Source: Artemisia argyi
Lineage: Eukaryota > Streptophyta > Magnoliopsida > Asterales > Asteraceae
Direction: 5' to 3'
Assembly: GCA_030686995.1 (NCBI GenBank)
Contig: CM060707.1
Span: 84,492,472 to 84,556,471 of the forward strand
Length of the DNA stretch: 64,000 nt
Made by a program: the position numbers and the translations under genes. Under the pieces are notes generated by a model. The model saw only the letters and a list, made by a program, of their open reading frames with translations, was not told the DNA's origin and did no database searches. This document shows positions 32,270 through 45,368 of the stretch, piece after piece; the stretch's first letter is position 1; the number at the start of each line of letters is the position of its first letter.

Positions 32270-32984
32270 GGGGGCCATTCATGTGAGAAATCTAATTTTT
32301 GTGAGAAGGTGAGAATTAATCTTAGCCACTCATTTTATCCTTCCTTAGTTTTGAAAAAAAAAATTTCACATGTGAAGAAAAAAATAAAAAAATAAAATAA
32401 AAAAAAAATCGGAAAAAAAAATTTCAGAAAAAAAAAATTCGAAAAAAAAATTTCGGAAAAAAAAAATTCGAAAAAAAATTTTTGATTTTCACATGTGAAA
32501 TTTTTTTTCATTTTTTTCACATGTGAAAATTGGGAATTTTCTCATGTGAATTTTTTTTCACATGTGAAAATTGAAAATTTTTCACATGTAAAATTTATTT
32601 TCTTTCTTTTCACATGTGAAAAAAAAAATTCACATGTAAACTTTTTTTTTCATTTTTTTCACATGTGAAAATTGAAAATTTTCACATGTGAAATTTTTTT
32701 GACATGTCACGAAAAAAAATTTCGAAAAAAAAAATCGAAAAAAAATTTTCGAAAAAAAATTTTCGGAAAAAATTTTTCGGAATTTTTTTTTCACATGTGG
32801 AAAATGACGGAAAAAAAAATCGAAAATTTTTTGAAAATTTTTTGAAATTTTTTTTTTGAAATTTTCAGAAAAATTGGTTAACTAGTATTAGGCATTAGAT
32901 CAAAATTAAAGAAAGATAAAATGAGTGGCTATGATCCCTTCTCACCTTCTCACAAAAATATGACTTCTCATTTGAACGCTTGAC
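32270..32984. mobile_element. MITE with inverted ends sitting in a (TA)n tract (Micron-like)
   Basis: The left end contains TTTGTGAGAAGGTGAGAA and AGCCACTCATTTTAT. The same words appear inverted near the right end (32905-32970). Both sides are (TA)n. The interior has no gene and consists of A/T runs with about ten CACATGTG-centred palindromes (32366-32800). Insertion into TA microsatellites recalls the Micron family, but the family assignment is tentative. Confidence 0.65.
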
Positions 32985-32991
32985 TATATAT

Positions 32992-33080
<89 letters not shown>
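32985..33080. repeat. Long (TA)n microsatellite
   Basis: About 96 bases of TA with two G interruptions near 33000-33006. Confidence 0.95.
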
Positions 33081-33081
<1 letters not shown>

Positions 33082-34000
33082 CTATATGGCCCACCCGAAT
33101 GAGTAGACTAGCTTCATGAGTCTCGTTGAAAAGTATTAAAAGAATGTAAAATAATTATAAACATATCAACATATTTGCAATGGATTAAGAAAGATAAGAA
33201 ATAAATGTTCATTCGATATATGACAAGAATAAAATGAAATACTTTATAAGTTGTGAGCAAGAAGAAAATATACGTTGTCAAATTCGAATGCGAAATAAAA
33301 CTTCTTTGAAAACAATATTTGTTGTTGATTTTGTGTATTTATCATCTTTATCGCAACATATAATCATCAAACTTCATAGTAAAAACTATCTATTACTTGC
33401 ATCAAAATGCAAGAAGTTGATAACTAGCTTTAAGAGGCAATCCCAAGCATTATCTTAATTAGAGATGAGCATTTGAACCCGAATTTCGGCATTGAACCAG
33501 AATCATACCGGAACTGTACCGAAACAGTACCGACTCCTGATACACGGTACGGGACCAGTACTGTGAATCGAGCCAAAAAATAATCCGGGACCTCTAATAA
33601 GGTACATGTACTAAAGCGGGATGATACCGAAAAAATTCTCAAAAATTTGAATAGTCATGCTTTTAAATTAAACAACTTATCCAAACACCCATTGAGCCAG
33701 TTCTAAGCCAAATAATAGTTATATAAAACATAAAGAAATAAACCAAATGTCCCAAAAACCTACTGTGGCAACTATAAATCCTTCATAAACCCTCCTAAAA
33801 ATAAACCTAAACCTATTATTAAGAAGATGAGATTGCCAAAAAAACCGCTAAAGAAAATGGGATTGAAATTACACAAGATTAATTGTATTGTTCCCGTTTA
33901 CTTAGTTATTAACTATAAAAGTTAACACTAGATTAACATGTCTACTAACAATGGTTTCACATATTCATACTAACTGTTTAAACACAATATAATTCTTTTT
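33081..34000. other. Unassigned repeat-like DNA
   Basis: No gene. At 33470-33625 there are clustered ACCGGNAC/GTACCG words in both orientations after TTAGAGATGAGCA, a look shared by ends of hAT-type MITEs. No paired end was found. Confidence 0.35.
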
Positions 34001-34480
34001 CAATGTTTAATTCTTTAATGATAGATATCAAAGAATTATACGCAAGTGTTTGCGGAATAACACTTGGGATTGAATGACAAGTATGTATGTGATCTCCTCA
34101 ATAAATATAAACATAACACCAAAGTTTTGTTTAAGTAAGAACTATGCTAAACCAATAGATATGAAATCTAGGACTTAGTTCTATTTGGAGAAGAAAAAAG
34201 AGCTCTTGAAAGTGCTTAAAACTTTTAATACAAGAGATGTCATTTTCCTTCATTACAACAATCTATTTATAGGAAAAGGCAATATGGATATCTGTGGGGT
34301 AAAAAGTGTGTGTCAATATATGATAAGCTAAAGTACATTTTGTATTTTAGCTTCTATTCCTAATATACTACGAGAAATACATTTGGTAGAACAATGTTGA
34401 CAATTGTTTGTTCTTTTTACCAACTATAATACTCCTTGACTTTTGATAAGTGTCTTTTAAACTTATCTTCCCAAGAAGTT
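34001..34480 (-). repeat. Probable minus-strand Copia LTR remnant
   Basis: The minus strand has a U3-like stretch, a clear TTCCTATAAATAG TATA box (34271-34264) and a downstream region ending in the CAATCCCAAGTGTTATTCCG style common in Copia LTRs. It is cut at 34480 by Sirevirus E, and no partner is present. Tentative. Confidence 0.4.
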
Positions 34481-34835
34481 TGTTGGAACCATAGTTTTAC
34501 TATTTTATCAAGTCTCGGTCATTTGTAATAATGCTAGGTTGCTTAGTTTTATTTACTTTCATTTACATTTTGTATTAAGTTTACTAGGCTTAAGTATGTA
34601 GTCCATGGGCCTCAAAGCCCATACGATTTGTAAGGAGGGAAGGAGTAGGAATGTTGCCCTAGCTCCTTTCCTATAAATACTAGTCTTAGGCCTCTTGTAA
34701 ACTTGGTTGGTTATTTGAAAATATTAAGGAAACTCTTGCATTTCATTTTCTCAAATTTCTCATAATCATCCCACTCTCATTCTCATCTCATTTCTTTGTC
34801 AATCATACTTGTGTTTACAAAATGGTGACCTAACA
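34481..34835 (+). repeat. 5' LTR of Sirevirus E
   Basis: It begins TGTTGGAACC and ends GACCTAACA. CCTATAAATAC at about 34671-34681 is the TATA box. Confidence 0.95.
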
Positions 34836-34837
34836 AG

Positions 34838-34850
34838 TGGTATCATTCGC
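34838..34850 (+). other. Primer binding site of Sirevirus E
   Basis: TGGTATCATTCGC lies two bases after the LTR. The first eight bases fit the initiator Met tRNA and the rest differ from the common form. Confidence 0.75.
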
Positions 34851-35299
34851 TAGAGGAAGGTGTAGTTCTTGTTTTTCATTGATTTCTTTCTTTTTTATTC
34901 GTTTTTTTTAATCGAATTTTTTTTGTGAAATTTTATATTTTTTGATTTGCTTCTTGGTTTTTCTCACATCTTTGCTTACAAACTTGTGTTTAAAATCAAA
35001 ACAAACCATAAAGTTCCAAACTTTCACAACAAAACTCGATTTGTTCTTACTTGTACTTTTATCAAAATCTTACCAAGGTTAAAATTTTTCTTAAAGTTTT
35101 CAACTTTCCATAAGATCTACTCATTTTATACACAAAAGTACAAGTATCTTGAAAGAAAAACGAATTTAATGATTGCTTTCTTTGAAATACAACCATTACT
35201 ACTTATCGAGAACCTACAAAGTCTCATTTTTGCGATCTTCTCAAAGTGCACCACCTAGACTTCGTTTGTGTGGATTCGGTATTTTCTTTCTTGTATAAG

Positions 35300-35640
35300 A
35301 AAGTTAAGTACTTCGACTATTGGGAAAGTTTTCGAAATTGTATAATTTCGAAAACCAAGTTTCGAAATCTTTGTGATTTTTTCGAGAAAATTGTTACATT
35401 ATCGAAATCTTAGTTATCGAGAAATTTTTTATCGAAATCTTTTCTCGATAAACTGCTTGTTTATCGAAATCAATTTTTTCTCGATACTACTACACAGTTT
35501 CGAAAACCTTTCTCGATAACATCCAAGTTTCTCGAAAATCTTCCAAGTTTCTCGATAATCTGCCAAATTATCGAAAACTTATTTTCGAAATCTTCTTTGA
35601 AGTTGTGCTACGTTTCTCGATAATTGGTTCATTCTACACT
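35300..35640 (+). repeat. Leader repeats of TTTCTCGATAA / TTATCGAAATC type
   Basis: More than fifteen short words built on TCGATAA, TCGAGAA and ATCGAAATC occur in the 340 bases before gag. The same vocabulary fills 44690-45120 in this element and 52151-52310 in Copia F. Confidence 0.8.
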
Positions 35641-35675
35641 TTCCACAAGATCCATTTCTACACAAGTGTTCGAAG

Positions 35676-38600
35676 ATGTCTCAGCCACCGAATCACTACT
35701 TTCCTCATGTTCAACAACAAACATCTCAGCAACAACAACCTCAGCAGTATCAACAACAACATTACCTTCCGCACACAATGAATCAACAACCTCCTAAATA
35801 CAATCCACAACAACAATACCTTATGATGCAACAACAGCTCATTCCTCAACAACTACCATATCAAGTGCCACAACAAACCACTCAGTTTTCCTCCAAACAA
35901 CCTCACTGGTTTGACAGAATGTGTGAAGTTATTACAACTCAACAATCCCGACATGAGGCAGGATCACTTGAAACACCTCCAATGCTTACACCTGGTAATT
36001 ATGTGCAATGGTCAAGTCGATTCCTACGATTTCTTGAACTCAAGAAACCTCATGGGCCATTCTTGAAGCAAGTGATACTTGAAGGACCATTTGAGTGGCC
36101 AACAAGATTTGAAGCTGGTGATCCTAATGCTGATCCTCCACGTCCTCCTGGTGATAGACCCCTTCCAGAAACTGCACTCACTGAAGAACAGAAACTACAT
36201 CGTGAAGCTGATCAGTATGCAATGGCTTATATACTTCAAGGTATACCCAATCCGATCTATCGCAGTGTCGATGCTCAGAAAACAGCCAAAGCTATGTGGG
36301 AACACGTTCATCTCCTCATGGAAGGCACTCAATTGAACAAAGATGACATGGAATCCAAGCTTTACATGGAATACACTGACATCACAATTGAACCTGGAGA
36401 GTCACTTGAATCATACTATCATCGTTTCACAAATGTGGTTAATGATCTGGAACGTCACAAAATCACTGTACCAAGGATCGCTGTGAACTCCAAATTTGTG
36501 GGTAGTCTTGGCCCTGATTGGCATAAATATGTGACATTTGTTCGTCAAACGAAGAATCTTCATGATGCTCCATATGGGTTGTTGTATGATTTTCTGAAAC
36601 ACCATGAACCTGAAGTGGAAAAAGATAGAGCTTTACGAGGAGGATACACACCATCATCAACACCAAATTCCTTGGCTCTCGTAGCTCAATCTCCCTATGC
36701 TCCACCACCAATGTCTAATCATGCATATGTTCAAGAGCAGAACTACTTCAGTTATCCACAATCTTCCACCTCGAACCAAATGGTCCCTTATGATTCATCT
36801 CCACAAGATTCTTCTACTCTACTTGTTTCATCAAACAACAATGATGCTGTGTACTACTCCAACTCCTATGATGATGAAGATGATGACTTTAATACGTTGA
36901 ATCAGGGACTTGCTCTTATTGCTCGTGCATTCAGCAAATTCTCCAACAAAACTAACAACCGTCAACGTTCATCTTCAAACACAAGAAATCAAGCTGTTGT
37001 TAATGATGGAAGAGTGGAAATTCAGAATCGTAGCTATGGTCGATCTGGTTCAGGAAGCTCTTCAGGAAACTATGGGAATGGTCAGAGGTTTAGTAACAAT
37101 ACCGGGTTCAGAAACAACTCAGCATCTCCTCAACAAAGGTCTGACTCAGTTGCTACAAGAAACTCCAGCTCAGGGAATGCAGTTTGGTGCTACAATTGCA
37201 ATGAACAAGGTCATATAGCTACAGCATGTCCCAAACCGAGAACTCGAGGTAGTAAGTTTCACAAGCAGGCATTACTCATGGCTCTTCAAGATGAAAAGGA
37301 TGGACATTTCCCTGAACAAGACAACAACTTCATGGCAAATGTACACAATGATGATGACATGGAAGATCTGGAAGCTAATGCAGCTGTGATGCTTATGGCC
37401 AACATGCAGGAACTTAAGCTCAATGATTCAGGTCCAGTGTATGACACTGACGGCTTGTCTCAGGTACATGACCTCAATGCATGCTTTATAAATGAAATTA
37501 TCTCACCCTCTGCTTCTGAATCAGATATGGCGCAAGTTGTTCCATCTACATCATCTTCATCCTCTCAAACAGATGAACAAATAAGCACAGTTGTCATATT
37601 TGATGATGACACAGTTGTTTCATTTGATGATCCTATTGAGAATGATAAATATGATCAGTTAGAACAACATGAACCATCATTTGATACAGACCCTGACCTC
37701 ATAATGTTATCTAAACAACTGAATGCTCAACAATTGCTAATTGCAAAGTGCAACGAGAAAAACAAAGTTTTAAAAGAAACTAATGCAACACTTGCAAGAG
37801 ACATTGAGTGTTATAAAATTCAGCTTTCTAATCAAGAACAAAAGATTAAACACACTAAAAGTTTTGAAAAAGCTTTTCAAGATTCTTACAACAAAGAACA
37901 AGATCTTCAACGCAAAATACAAGATTTAATTGAGTCACATGGAAAGTTGATTTCGAAACTTGAAAGTGAGAAGGGTGAATTGCAAAAACAAGTTGAATGT
38001 CTTCAAACTGAACTTTCAAAAACAGAAACAAAATTGTCAAGTTGTCAAAAAGATTTTCATGAACATAAAATACGGAAAAGGAAGTACATAGACAACTTAC
38101 TCGGTGATATTGTTGATCTTGAAAAACAACTCAAAGAATTTCGTCACATTGTTTACAAACACGGGAACTCTGTCACAACAATTCAGAAATTTACTTTAAA
38201 ACCGAAACCCAATTGCGGTTATGCACTTGGTGATTACAATTCAATGTTTCTACACACGGCATTCAAAGAAATTCCAAAGATTTACAGTATGGATTATTTT
38301 CTTGATAATACGGTTGTGCGTGCTGTTGTTTTTGATACTGAGGAGGAAGAAGAACTTGAAGACGAGAGTCGATCTAAAATGAGTCAAGTTCAATATTGGA
38401 CACCATATGACTATTCAAAAGCTCCTCCACTTTCAAAATCTTTTGTCACTCAAAAGGAATTACCTGAGAAATCATGGTTTATCGAAGAGTCATATGTTTC
38501 ATCTCACAATGCAGCTCCTGTCCCACCTGTAGCACAAATAAATGGTCCTTTACCATCATCCGGTGAACTTACACGTTTACCAAAATGTCGTGTCTTAAAT

Positions 38601-40142
38601 TATTTCAAAACCTTTATGGAAGACATCGATATTTTGGAGGAAACAATTGAACGCAATTCAGAAATAAAAATCGAAACTTTTCAATCCGCTTACGAGCGAG
38701 AAAAGAGAGATATTTTTCAAAAACAAATGAAACCAATTGTTCAACACCTTCGTCTATGTGCTACACGTTGGGATCAGGAACTTCAAAAGGAGGTCAAAAA
38801 TATGATAAACGTTTTTGATACTGCTGAAAATGAGATTTTGGTCCAAAAGCTACAAACTAAAGTTTTCAAAAATGATGCTGATCGACTCTTGGAACAAGTT
38901 CTCTGTGCTGATATTTTGTCTGTTATCATGAATGATCTTTATAATTCTGGTACTTCTATGCTTAAGCATGATCATTGTGTTGACAATATCTTGTTGAATG
39001 AGGAAATTGAGACACTTAAACTGGAAAATGAAAAGTTGAGAATTAAAAATGATGATGTGACAAAACAATTTTCAAAAGAAATTTGTCAACTCAATCAAAG
39101 GCTTGAATGGTGTCAAGCTAAAAGTCTTGAAAGGGAATTGAAGTTTCAAAGTCAAAATGTTTCAAACTCTTGTCAGATTTGCAAAAACAACGAGTCTTTA
39201 AAAGGTCGATGTTTCAAATACGAGAAAGAAATTGCGGATTTAAAAATTGAAAACGCCGAATGGCAACAAAACCGCGACGACATCAAATATTGCAATGGTT
39301 TACTTGAGTCTGAAATTCAGGACAAAAATCACATCATCATTGATTTGAAAGAGAAAGTTAAGCTACTTCAAAAAGGAAAAATGGTTGACACCACGGTGAT
39401 AGCACCAGGAATGTATCAAATAAACAAAACTGATAAAGGAAAAGTTGTTCAAAACACTAATGTTGATACCTCCACTTCTACAGGACTAGTCTCCACTTCT
39501 AGCGTTAGCAGACCCAAGCGAAAAAGTAAAAAGAAGAATAGGATCTTGCAACGTAAGAGAGGACACCTAGAAGCTCAGGAAGTAGAAGACCAACTTAGGA
39601 CTTTGAATAAAACTCATGTTGCATCCGATTTAGATTCTAATCTGGCAAATTGTAATCAAAATCTAAATGTAACGAATGATGAACCTTTGAATGTTTTGAA
39701 TATTAATGCATCTTGTGTATTTTGTCGTAAAAGCGTATCATCTGGTGATCATACAAAATGTTTAGCTAATTCTCTTCTCAATCGTCATAAGAAACGTAGG
39801 ACACGCATTCCTTTTAGGCCCACTAATGCCTCTAAGTCTAACTTAGGAAAGCCGTCTTCTACGGTTTCTAATGATGTCCCAGTTACCCCCATAGGTGCCG
39901 AGAACAAATCTAGGACTGAGCCAACTACTCGTGCATTTAACATTAAGAAAGCAAAAACTAGTTGGAACTGGCAACATTGGTTACAATACAAACCAGATTT
40001 TAAATGGATTCCTAAATTGTTAATTACATGTGTTACTAACCAACAGGAACCCGCATTGTCTTTGGGTTCCCCCCTTACTTCTGTTCCACCCGTGTCTTCT
40101 TCTGGTGATGCAGGTGGTACAGATTGTTCTCTGGATTGTTGA
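35676..40142 (+). CDS. gag: Gag of Sirevirus E with a very long coiled-coil extension
   Basis: 1,488 residues. Residues 1-70 are Q/P-rich. A Copia Gag (UBN2/retrotransposon gag type) domain spans about 100-320 with [12 protein letters not shown] and [21 protein letters not shown] zinc knuckle ([14 protein letters not shown]) lies at 505-518. The remaining 970 residues are unusual for Copia Gag: acidic and Ser-rich stretches, heptad-like segments around 680-830 and 1110-1290, and a basic K/R patch near 1290. The start follows the leader and is the first ATG of the open frame. The ORF ends at 40142 in a different frame from the protease, overlapping the pol frame by 113 bases. Long Gag extensions are known from some sireviruses; what this one does is not known to me. 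Confidence 0.92.
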   Translation: MSQPPNHYFPHVQQQTSQQQQPQQYQQQHYLPHTMNQQPPKYNPQQQYLMMQQQLIPQQLPYQVPQQTTQFSSKQPHWFDRMCEVITTQQSRHEAGSLETPPMLTPGNYVQWSSRFLRFLELKKPHGPFLKQVILEGPFEWPTRFEAGDPNADPPRPPGDRPLPETALTEEQKLHREADQYAMAYILQGIPNPIYRSVDAQKTAKAMWEHVHLLMEGTQLNKDDMESKLYMEYTDITIEPGESLESYYHRFTNVVNDLERHKITVPRIAVNSKFVGSLGPDWHKYVTFVRQTKNLHDAPYGLLYDFLKHHEPEVEKDRALRGGYTPSSTPNSLALVAQSPYAPPPMSNHAYVQEQNYFSYPQSSTSNQMVPYDSSPQDSSTLLVSSNNNDAVYYSNSYDDEDDDFNTLNQGLALIARAFSKFSNKTNNRQRSSSNTRNQAVVNDGRVEIQNRSYGRSGSGSSSGNYGNGQRFSNNTGFRNNSASPQQRSDSVATRNSSSGNAVWCYNCNEQGHIATACPKPRTRGSKFHKQALLMALQDEKDGHFPEQDNNFMANVHNDDDMEDLEANAAVMLMANMQELKLNDSGPVYDTDGLSQVHDLNACFINEIISPSASESDMAQVVPSTSSSSSQTDEQISTVVIFDDDTVVSFDDPIENDKYDQLEQHEPSFDTDPDLIMLSKQLNAQQLLIAKCNEKNKVLKETNATLARDIECYKIQLSNQEQKIKHTKSFEKAFQDSYNKEQDLQRKIQDLIESHGKLISKLESEKGELQKQVECLQTELSKTETKLSSCQKDFHEHKIRKRKYIDNLLGDIVDLEKQLKEFRHIVYKHGNSVTTIQKFTLKPKPNCGYALGDYNSMFLHTAFKEIPKIYSMDYFLDNTVVRAVVFDTEEEEELEDESRSKMSQVQYWTPYDYSKAPPLSKSFVTQKELPEKSWFIEESYVSSHNAAPVPPVAQINGPLPSSGELTRLPKCRVLNYFKTFMEDIDILEETIERNSEIKIETFQSAYEREKRDIFQKQMKPIVQHLRLCATRWDQELQKEVKNMINVFDTAENEILVQKLQTKVFKNDADRLLEQVLCADILSVIMNDLYNSGTSMLKHDHCVDNILLNEEIETLKLENEKLRIKNDDVTKQFSKEICQLNQRLEWCQAKSLERELKFQSQNVSNSCQICKNNESLKGRCFKYEKEIADLKIENAEWQQNRDDIKYCNGLLESEIQDKNHIIIDLKEKVKLLQKGKMVDTTVIAPGMYQINKTDKGKVVQNTNVDTSTSTGLVSTSSVSRPKRKSKKKNRILQRKRGHLEAQEVEDQLRTLNKTHVASDLDSNLANCNQNLNVTNDEPLNVLNINASCVFCRKSVSSGDHTKCLANSLLNRHKKRRTRIPFRPTNASKSNLGKPSSTVSNDVPVTPIGAENKSRTEPTTRAFNIKKAKTSWNWQHWLQYKPDFKWIPKLLITCVTNQQEPALSLGSPLTSVPPVSSSGDAGGTDCSLDC

Positions 40143-43100
40143 TAGCGGATGCACCCGACATATGACAGGCAATCTCAAACTGCTACACAACTTTGTCTCA
40201 AAGTTTATAGGAACTGTCAGATTCGGGAATGATCATTACGCTCTTATAATGGGATATGGTGACTACATCAGCGGTAACATTGAAATTAGTCGTGTTTACT
40301 ATGTGGAAGGCCTTGGACACAACCTTTTCTCTGTTGGTCAATTCTGTGATGGGGATCTAGAAGTTGCATTTCGTGAGAAAACTTGCTTTGTTCGCGACCT
40401 ACAAGGAAACGATCTAATGTCTGGCTCACGCGGCTCCAATCTTTATACAATATCAATGTCAGATATGATTGCAACATCTCCGATATGTCTTCTCTCCAAA
40501 GCAGAGTCAACTAAATCTTGGTTATGGTACAAACGTCTTTCTCACTTGAATTTCAGAACCATGACTGACCTTGCTCGTTATAAACTTGTCGATGGATTTC
40601 CAAGATTCCGTTTCACCAAAGATCACTTATGTCCAGCCTGTGAACAAGGAAAAAGTACTCGTGCTCATTTTCCGTCTAAACCTGAGCAAAGTACGAATCA
40701 TGTTTTACAACTGCTTCATATGGATTTGTGTGGACCGATGCGTGTTCAAAGTATCAACGGTAAACGGTACATACTCGTAATTGTGGATGACTTCTCCAGA
40801 TGGACTTGGGTTTATTTTCTACGAAGTAAAGATCAAGCTCCTTCGATGATCATCACCTTTCTCACCAAAATTCAAGTTCAGCTTCGAAACACAGTACGAA
40901 TCGTCAGAACTGACAATGGTACTGAATTCAAGAATCAGACACTTCGGTCTTACTATGAGAAAGTGGGAATTGAACATCAAACGTCTATACCTAGAAGCCC
41001 AGAACAGAATGGTGTGGTTGAAAGACGCAACAGGACGTTAGTGGATGCTGCTAGAACTATGTTGATTAATGCTCAATTACCAGATTACTTATGGGCAGAA
41101 GCTGTTTCAACCGCATGTTATACTCAAAACCGTTGCATGATCACAAAACGTCATCGCAAAACACCATATCAAATTGTTCACAAAAGAAAACCGAACATCG
41201 ATTACTTTCATGTATTTGGAGCACTTTGCTATCCGAAAAATGATCGTGATGATTTAGGTAAACTCAAAGCTAAGGCTGACATCGGAGTGTTCGTTGGATA
41301 TTGTGAAAATTCCAAAGGTTTTCGGATATGGAATCGTCGTACAAAAGAAATTCAAGAAACCATTCACGCTAATTTCGATGAACTCACCCAGATGGCTTCT
41401 GAGCAACACAGCTTAGGACCCGAATTTAACCGTCTCAACTCTCCGGCATCTTCAGCTGAACCTTTACCACTTAACCGCAAAGAATTAGAAACCTTGTTTG
41501 CTCCACTATTTGATGACACGATTGAATATCGTCCTACTGAGGTCTCACCAAATTCCGCTGCTCAACCTGATCACATTCCAGTACCAGACTCACCTCAACA
41601 AACTTCAACAAGTGTTGAGAGAGACGGTCCTTCAATTGTATCATCTACAGCAGAACAAACTGGTTCTACTCCCTGCCATCCAGCTGAAGATCCAACACCA
41701 CAATCAGTTCCACAACCCGCAGAGCATGATCCTGATGCGTTCATTAATCCGTTTGCACCAGCTACTACAGTTCCTGATATAGCTGAGTCATCAACACGCA
41801 ACTTGGATCCTGCCAACATGCGAGATACATATCAACTACACCCGTCAACACACAAATGGACTCGTGACCATCCACTAGTCCATATTATTGGCCATCCAGA
41901 TGCACCTGTCATGACAAGACAACGACTTCACACCGATGGTGAAACTTGCATCTACGCACTCACAGTTTGTCATGAAGAACCCAAGAACATTAAAGATGCA
42001 ATGACTTATGACAACTGGATTGAATCTATGCAAGAGGAATTTCAGCAATTCATAAGATTAGAAGTCTGGGAATTAGTTGAAAGACCTGACGGAGTCTTTG
42101 TCATCGGATTAAAATGGATCTGGAAGAATAAACTTGATGCAGAAGGAACAGTCATCCGCAACAAATCACGACTGGTAGCGAAAGGATACTCTCAACTTGA
42201 AGGTCTAGACTTTGCTGAATCCTTTGCTCCAGTGGCACGACATGAAGCTGTTCGGATCTTTTTGGCTTATGCTGCTCATAGGAATATGGTGGTTTACCAG
42301 ATGGATGTGAAAACAGCATTTCTGAATGGAGAACTCCGTGAAGAAGTTTATGTCAGTCAACCTGAAGGCTTCGTTGATCCTGAGCGTCCTAATCATGTCT
42401 ACCGACTCAAAAAGGCTCTCTACGGACTCAAGCAAGCCCCACGGGCGTGGTATGACAAACTGTCTACTTTCTTATTGGCCAATAAATTTTTTAAAGGATC
42501 AGTGGATCCCACACTATTTACAAAAACCTACGGGGAGGACTTACTTGTTGTTCAAATATATGTCGACGACATCATTTTTGCCTCAACAAAAAGAAGTTAT
42601 TCTAATGATTTTGCAAAATTAATGAAAGATAATTTTGAAATGTCCATGATGGGTGAACTTTCGTTCTTTTTAGGACTACAAGTTCATCAATCACCCCGTG
42701 GAATTTTTATAAATCAGTCCAAATATGCTCTTGAAATCTTAAAGAAACATGGAATGATAACTTGTGATACTTATAATACGCCAATGGGCTATACCACAAA
42801 ACTAGATGCTGATTTACATGGGACTCCCGTTGACCCTACCAAATACCGAAGTATGATTGGGTCCCTCATGTATCTCACAGCTAGTAGACCTGATATAGTT
42901 TTTGCTGTCTACATGTGCTCTCGCTATCAGTCCAGACCAACTGAAAAACACCTCAGTGAGGTCAAGAGAATCCTTCGATACATAAAGGGAACCATTAACT
43001 TGGGAATCTGGTATCCGAAGGATTCTGGTTTTGAACTAATTGCTTTTTCAGACGCTGATCATGCAGGATGTTTAGACACACGCAAAAGTACATCTGGTGG

Positions 43101-43479
43101 ATTACAGTTTCTTGGAGACAAACTTGTGTCATGGCAATCTAAGAAGCAGGACTGCACGTCTTTGTCATCTACAGAATCTGAATACGTAGCCATGTCGGCT
43201 TGCTGTGCTCAAGTCATCTGGATGAGATCACAACTCAAAGACTATGGCTGCCTATTCAACAAGATTCCTATCTACTGTGATTCAAAGAGTGCGATTGCTA
43301 TCTCCTGCAACACTGTGCATCATTGCAAATCCAAACACATCGATCTCCGTTATCATTTCATCAAAGAGCATGTGGAAAGGGGTACAGTTGAACTTTATTT
43401 TGTTGGAACTGAGTACCAATTGGCAGACTTACTTACCAAATCTCTGGCACCATCCAGGTTTGCTAGTCTAGTTCACTAG
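40030..43479 (+). CDS. pol: Pol of Sirevirus E: protease, integrase, RT, RNase H
   Basis: The order PR-INT-RT-RH is Copia. The protease active site is [11 protein letters not shown] (Asp codon at 40141), so the first 35 or so residues of the open frame are probably not real protein. Integrase shows [13 protein letters not shown] and the acidic triad in [15 protein letters not shown] and [11 protein letters not shown] has [13 protein letters not shown] and YVDD (42559-42570). RNase H has [18 protein letters not shown] and STESEYVA. The frame is +1 to gag, so expression needs a frameshift, unless an indel created the change. A TAG at 43477-43479 stops pol about 20 codons early; conserved IGMRCLTPEDLE codons continue in frame to TGA at 43534-43536. 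Confidence 0.93.
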   Translation: MLLTNRNPHCLWVPPLLLFHPCLLLVMQVVQIVLWIVDSGCTRHMTGNLKLLHNFVSKFIGTVRFGNDHYALIMGYGDYISGNIEISRVYYVEGLGHNLFSVGQFCDGDLEVAFREKTCFVRDLQGNDLMSGSRGSNLYTISMSDMIATSPICLLSKAESTKSWLWYKRLSHLNFRTMTDLARYKLVDGFPRFRFTKDHLCPACEQGKSTRAHFPSKPEQSTNHVLQLLHMDLCGPMRVQSINGKRYILVIVDDFSRWTWVYFLRSKDQAPSMIITFLTKIQVQLRNTVRIVRTDNGTEFKNQTLRSYYEKVGIEHQTSIPRSPEQNGVVERRNRTLVDAARTMLINAQLPDYLWAEAVSTACYTQNRCMITKRHRKTPYQIVHKRKPNIDYFHVFGALCYPKNDRDDLGKLKAKADIGVFVGYCENSKGFRIWNRRTKEIQETIHANFDELTQMASEQHSLGPEFNRLNSPASSAEPLPLNRKELETLFAPLFDDTIEYRPTEVSPNSAAQPDHIPVPDSPQQTSTSVERDGPSIVSSTAEQTGSTPCHPAEDPTPQSVPQPAEHDPDAFINPFAPATTVPDIAESSTRNLDPANMRDTYQLHPSTHKWTRDHPLVHIIGHPDAPVMTRQRLHTDGETCIYALTVCHEEPKNIKDAMTYDNWIESMQEEFQQFIRLEVWELVERPDGVFVIGLKWIWKNKLDAEGTVIRNKSRLVAKGYSQLEGLDFAESFAPVARHEAVRIFLAYAAHRNMVVYQMDVKTAFLNGELREEVYVSQPEGFVDPERPNHVYRLKKALYGLKQAPRAWYDKLSTFLLANKFFKGSVDPTLFTKTYGEDLLVVQIYVDDIIFASTKRSYSNDFAKLMKDNFEMSMMGELSFFLGLQVHQSPRGIFINQSKYALEILKKHGMITCDTYNTPMGYTTKLDADLHGTPVDPTKYRSMIGSLMYLTASRPDIVFAVYMCSRYQSRPTEKHLSEVKRILRYIKGTINLGIWYPKDSGFELIAFSDADHAGCLDTRKSTSGGLQFLGDKLVSWQSKKQDCTSLSSTESEYVAMSACCAQVIWMRSQLKDYGCLFNKIPIYCDSKSAIAISCNTVHHCKSKHIDLRYHFIKEHVERGTVELYFVGTEYQLADLLTKSLAPSRFASLVH

Positions 43480-43635
43480 ATTGGTATGAGATGTTTGACA
43501 CCAGAGGATCTGGAAAAGTTTTTAAAATACCACTGATCGTCAAACATCACAACTATCATAGTATAATATTTATCTTTCTTTCTTTACTATAAACTAATGA
43601 AAACCCAAAAAGATTTTTTTTCCACATTTTATTTT

Positions 43636-43640
<5 letters not shown>

Positions 43641-43683
<43 letters not shown>
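43641..43683. repeat. A43 homopolymer
   Basis: A run of 43 A residues lies about 160 bases after pol, inside element E. Confidence 0.95.
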
Positions 43684-43685
<2 letters not shown>

Positions 43686-45368
43686 GCTTCCATTCAACAC
43701 CTTGTTCTTTCTTTACAAGTGTTGAGGGGGAGTCACGCTTAAATCTTTTACCAATTAATTGGTATACTTGCATATTTCTCGGTTCGAAAAATGTGCGGGT
43801 GATTTTAATTCACTACACTTTGTCTCTTTTGGTGTAAGTCTTCATAAGTTAACTTAACAAAGTCACATCTCAAATGTCAATAGACTTGCTAGTTACTTTA
43901 GGGTCCTAGTTAAAGTACTTCTTAGTTAAGGGACCCTTGTTGTCAAAGTTTTTAAGATTCTAATACTTTTGAACACTTGTTTGTTTCTTATAAAGTCCAA
44001 GGACTAAAGGTGACTAAAATCAAACTTTTCAATATTTACAAAACAAACAAACCGTTCCACCCAAAATCCACTGTTTCATAAAAGTTTTAAAACCTCTTAA
44101 ACCCTTCTTACAAAACCAACGGCTCTCAATCATTCTTGCTAACCACAATCTTGATCTTTAAATTGTAAGTTCATATGTTATCTCTAGGACATTACAAACA
44201 TAGGTTCTTGATGAATTGGTTTTTCAATGGTTAGATCTCTTGTATTCGTGATGTCGAGAACTAGGGTTAGGATTTCGATAACGTGAGTAACCTGTTGTAA
44301 GGGTTAATTCTTGATGGGGTTTAGTCACTTTACTTGTTTCTAATACTTTCTCATCAGTTATTATCTCATTCCATCATGTTTGCTTGGTTCTCGATTTCAA
44401 AAGAATGGGTCGAAGTGGGTATTTTAAGCTTCTGTGATTAATAGGTTATTTTTTGTGGTGGGATTTGCTTCAAAGGTTTCATATGTGCATACATAATTTT
44501 GCTAAGATGTTTCTCACCATTGTTCATGATTCTCGATAAAACTTGTTTGCCTTGTTCGTGAAAAACATCATGTTATACGTGTCTCGTGTATTTGTATATC
44601 TGTGACAAACCAATATCTGAGGAAACGTTATTTGTGAAGGATATGAACATGTAATTTCATGATAATTCGATTATATTCTTGTATAAGAATGTTTTCGAGA
44701 AATCTGTGTAATATCGAAATCTTTCTAAAATTATCGAGAAACTCAAGTTCTCGATAAAAATGGTTTCTCGATATAATAAAGTTTCTCGATATTCTGAGGA
44801 AATTTTTCGAGAAATCATTTTCTCGATAAATTTTTTCATTTATCGAAATCTTTCTGGGAACTCCATTTTTTTCGAAATCTTCAGTTTCTCGAAATATTGA
44901 TATAGGAAAGATCTCGATAAAGTTTCTCGATAAATATCAATGTTTCTCGATATGACACTTTCTCGATAATGTTTCATTTATTGAAATCATTCAATTTATT
45001 AAACTTTCTCGATAACACCAGGTTCTCGATAAGATTGATAATAGAATTTTTTCCGATAATATCAAGTTTTTTTCGAAAAATAAGAAATCTCGATAAAAGG
45101 TCCATGATGCATTTTTTTTTTCGAAATATTGTTTGGTATTATATCAATGTTACCTTGGTGTGATTCATTAAGTGTTGTGTAATGTGATGTAATGTGAATT
45201 GTGCTTGTCATGTTGTACTTATTTGCCATTTTGCATTATGTGACTCATTCTTAAAAAGACGCATTTGTGCTTAATTGTTTCAAGTAGATATCTACATCCA
45301 ATATCTAAACTGTGCTAACTCCTAACACATTTAGATGTTTGATTTATGGTGATACTTTTCAGAAAAAC
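43684..45368 (+). other. Spacer between pol and ORF3
   Basis: 1.7 kb without a gene. It holds a PPT-like TTGAGGGGGAG (43722-43732) and a dense block of TTTCTCGATAA / TATCGAGAAA words (44690-45120). It ends in TTTTCAG at 45356-45362, a good 3' splice site seven bases before the ORF3 ATG. Confidence 0.75.

Noticed and set aside
33430..33642. 70-residue minus-strand ORF
   Set aside because: It is a reading of clustered GTACCG repeats with no domain.
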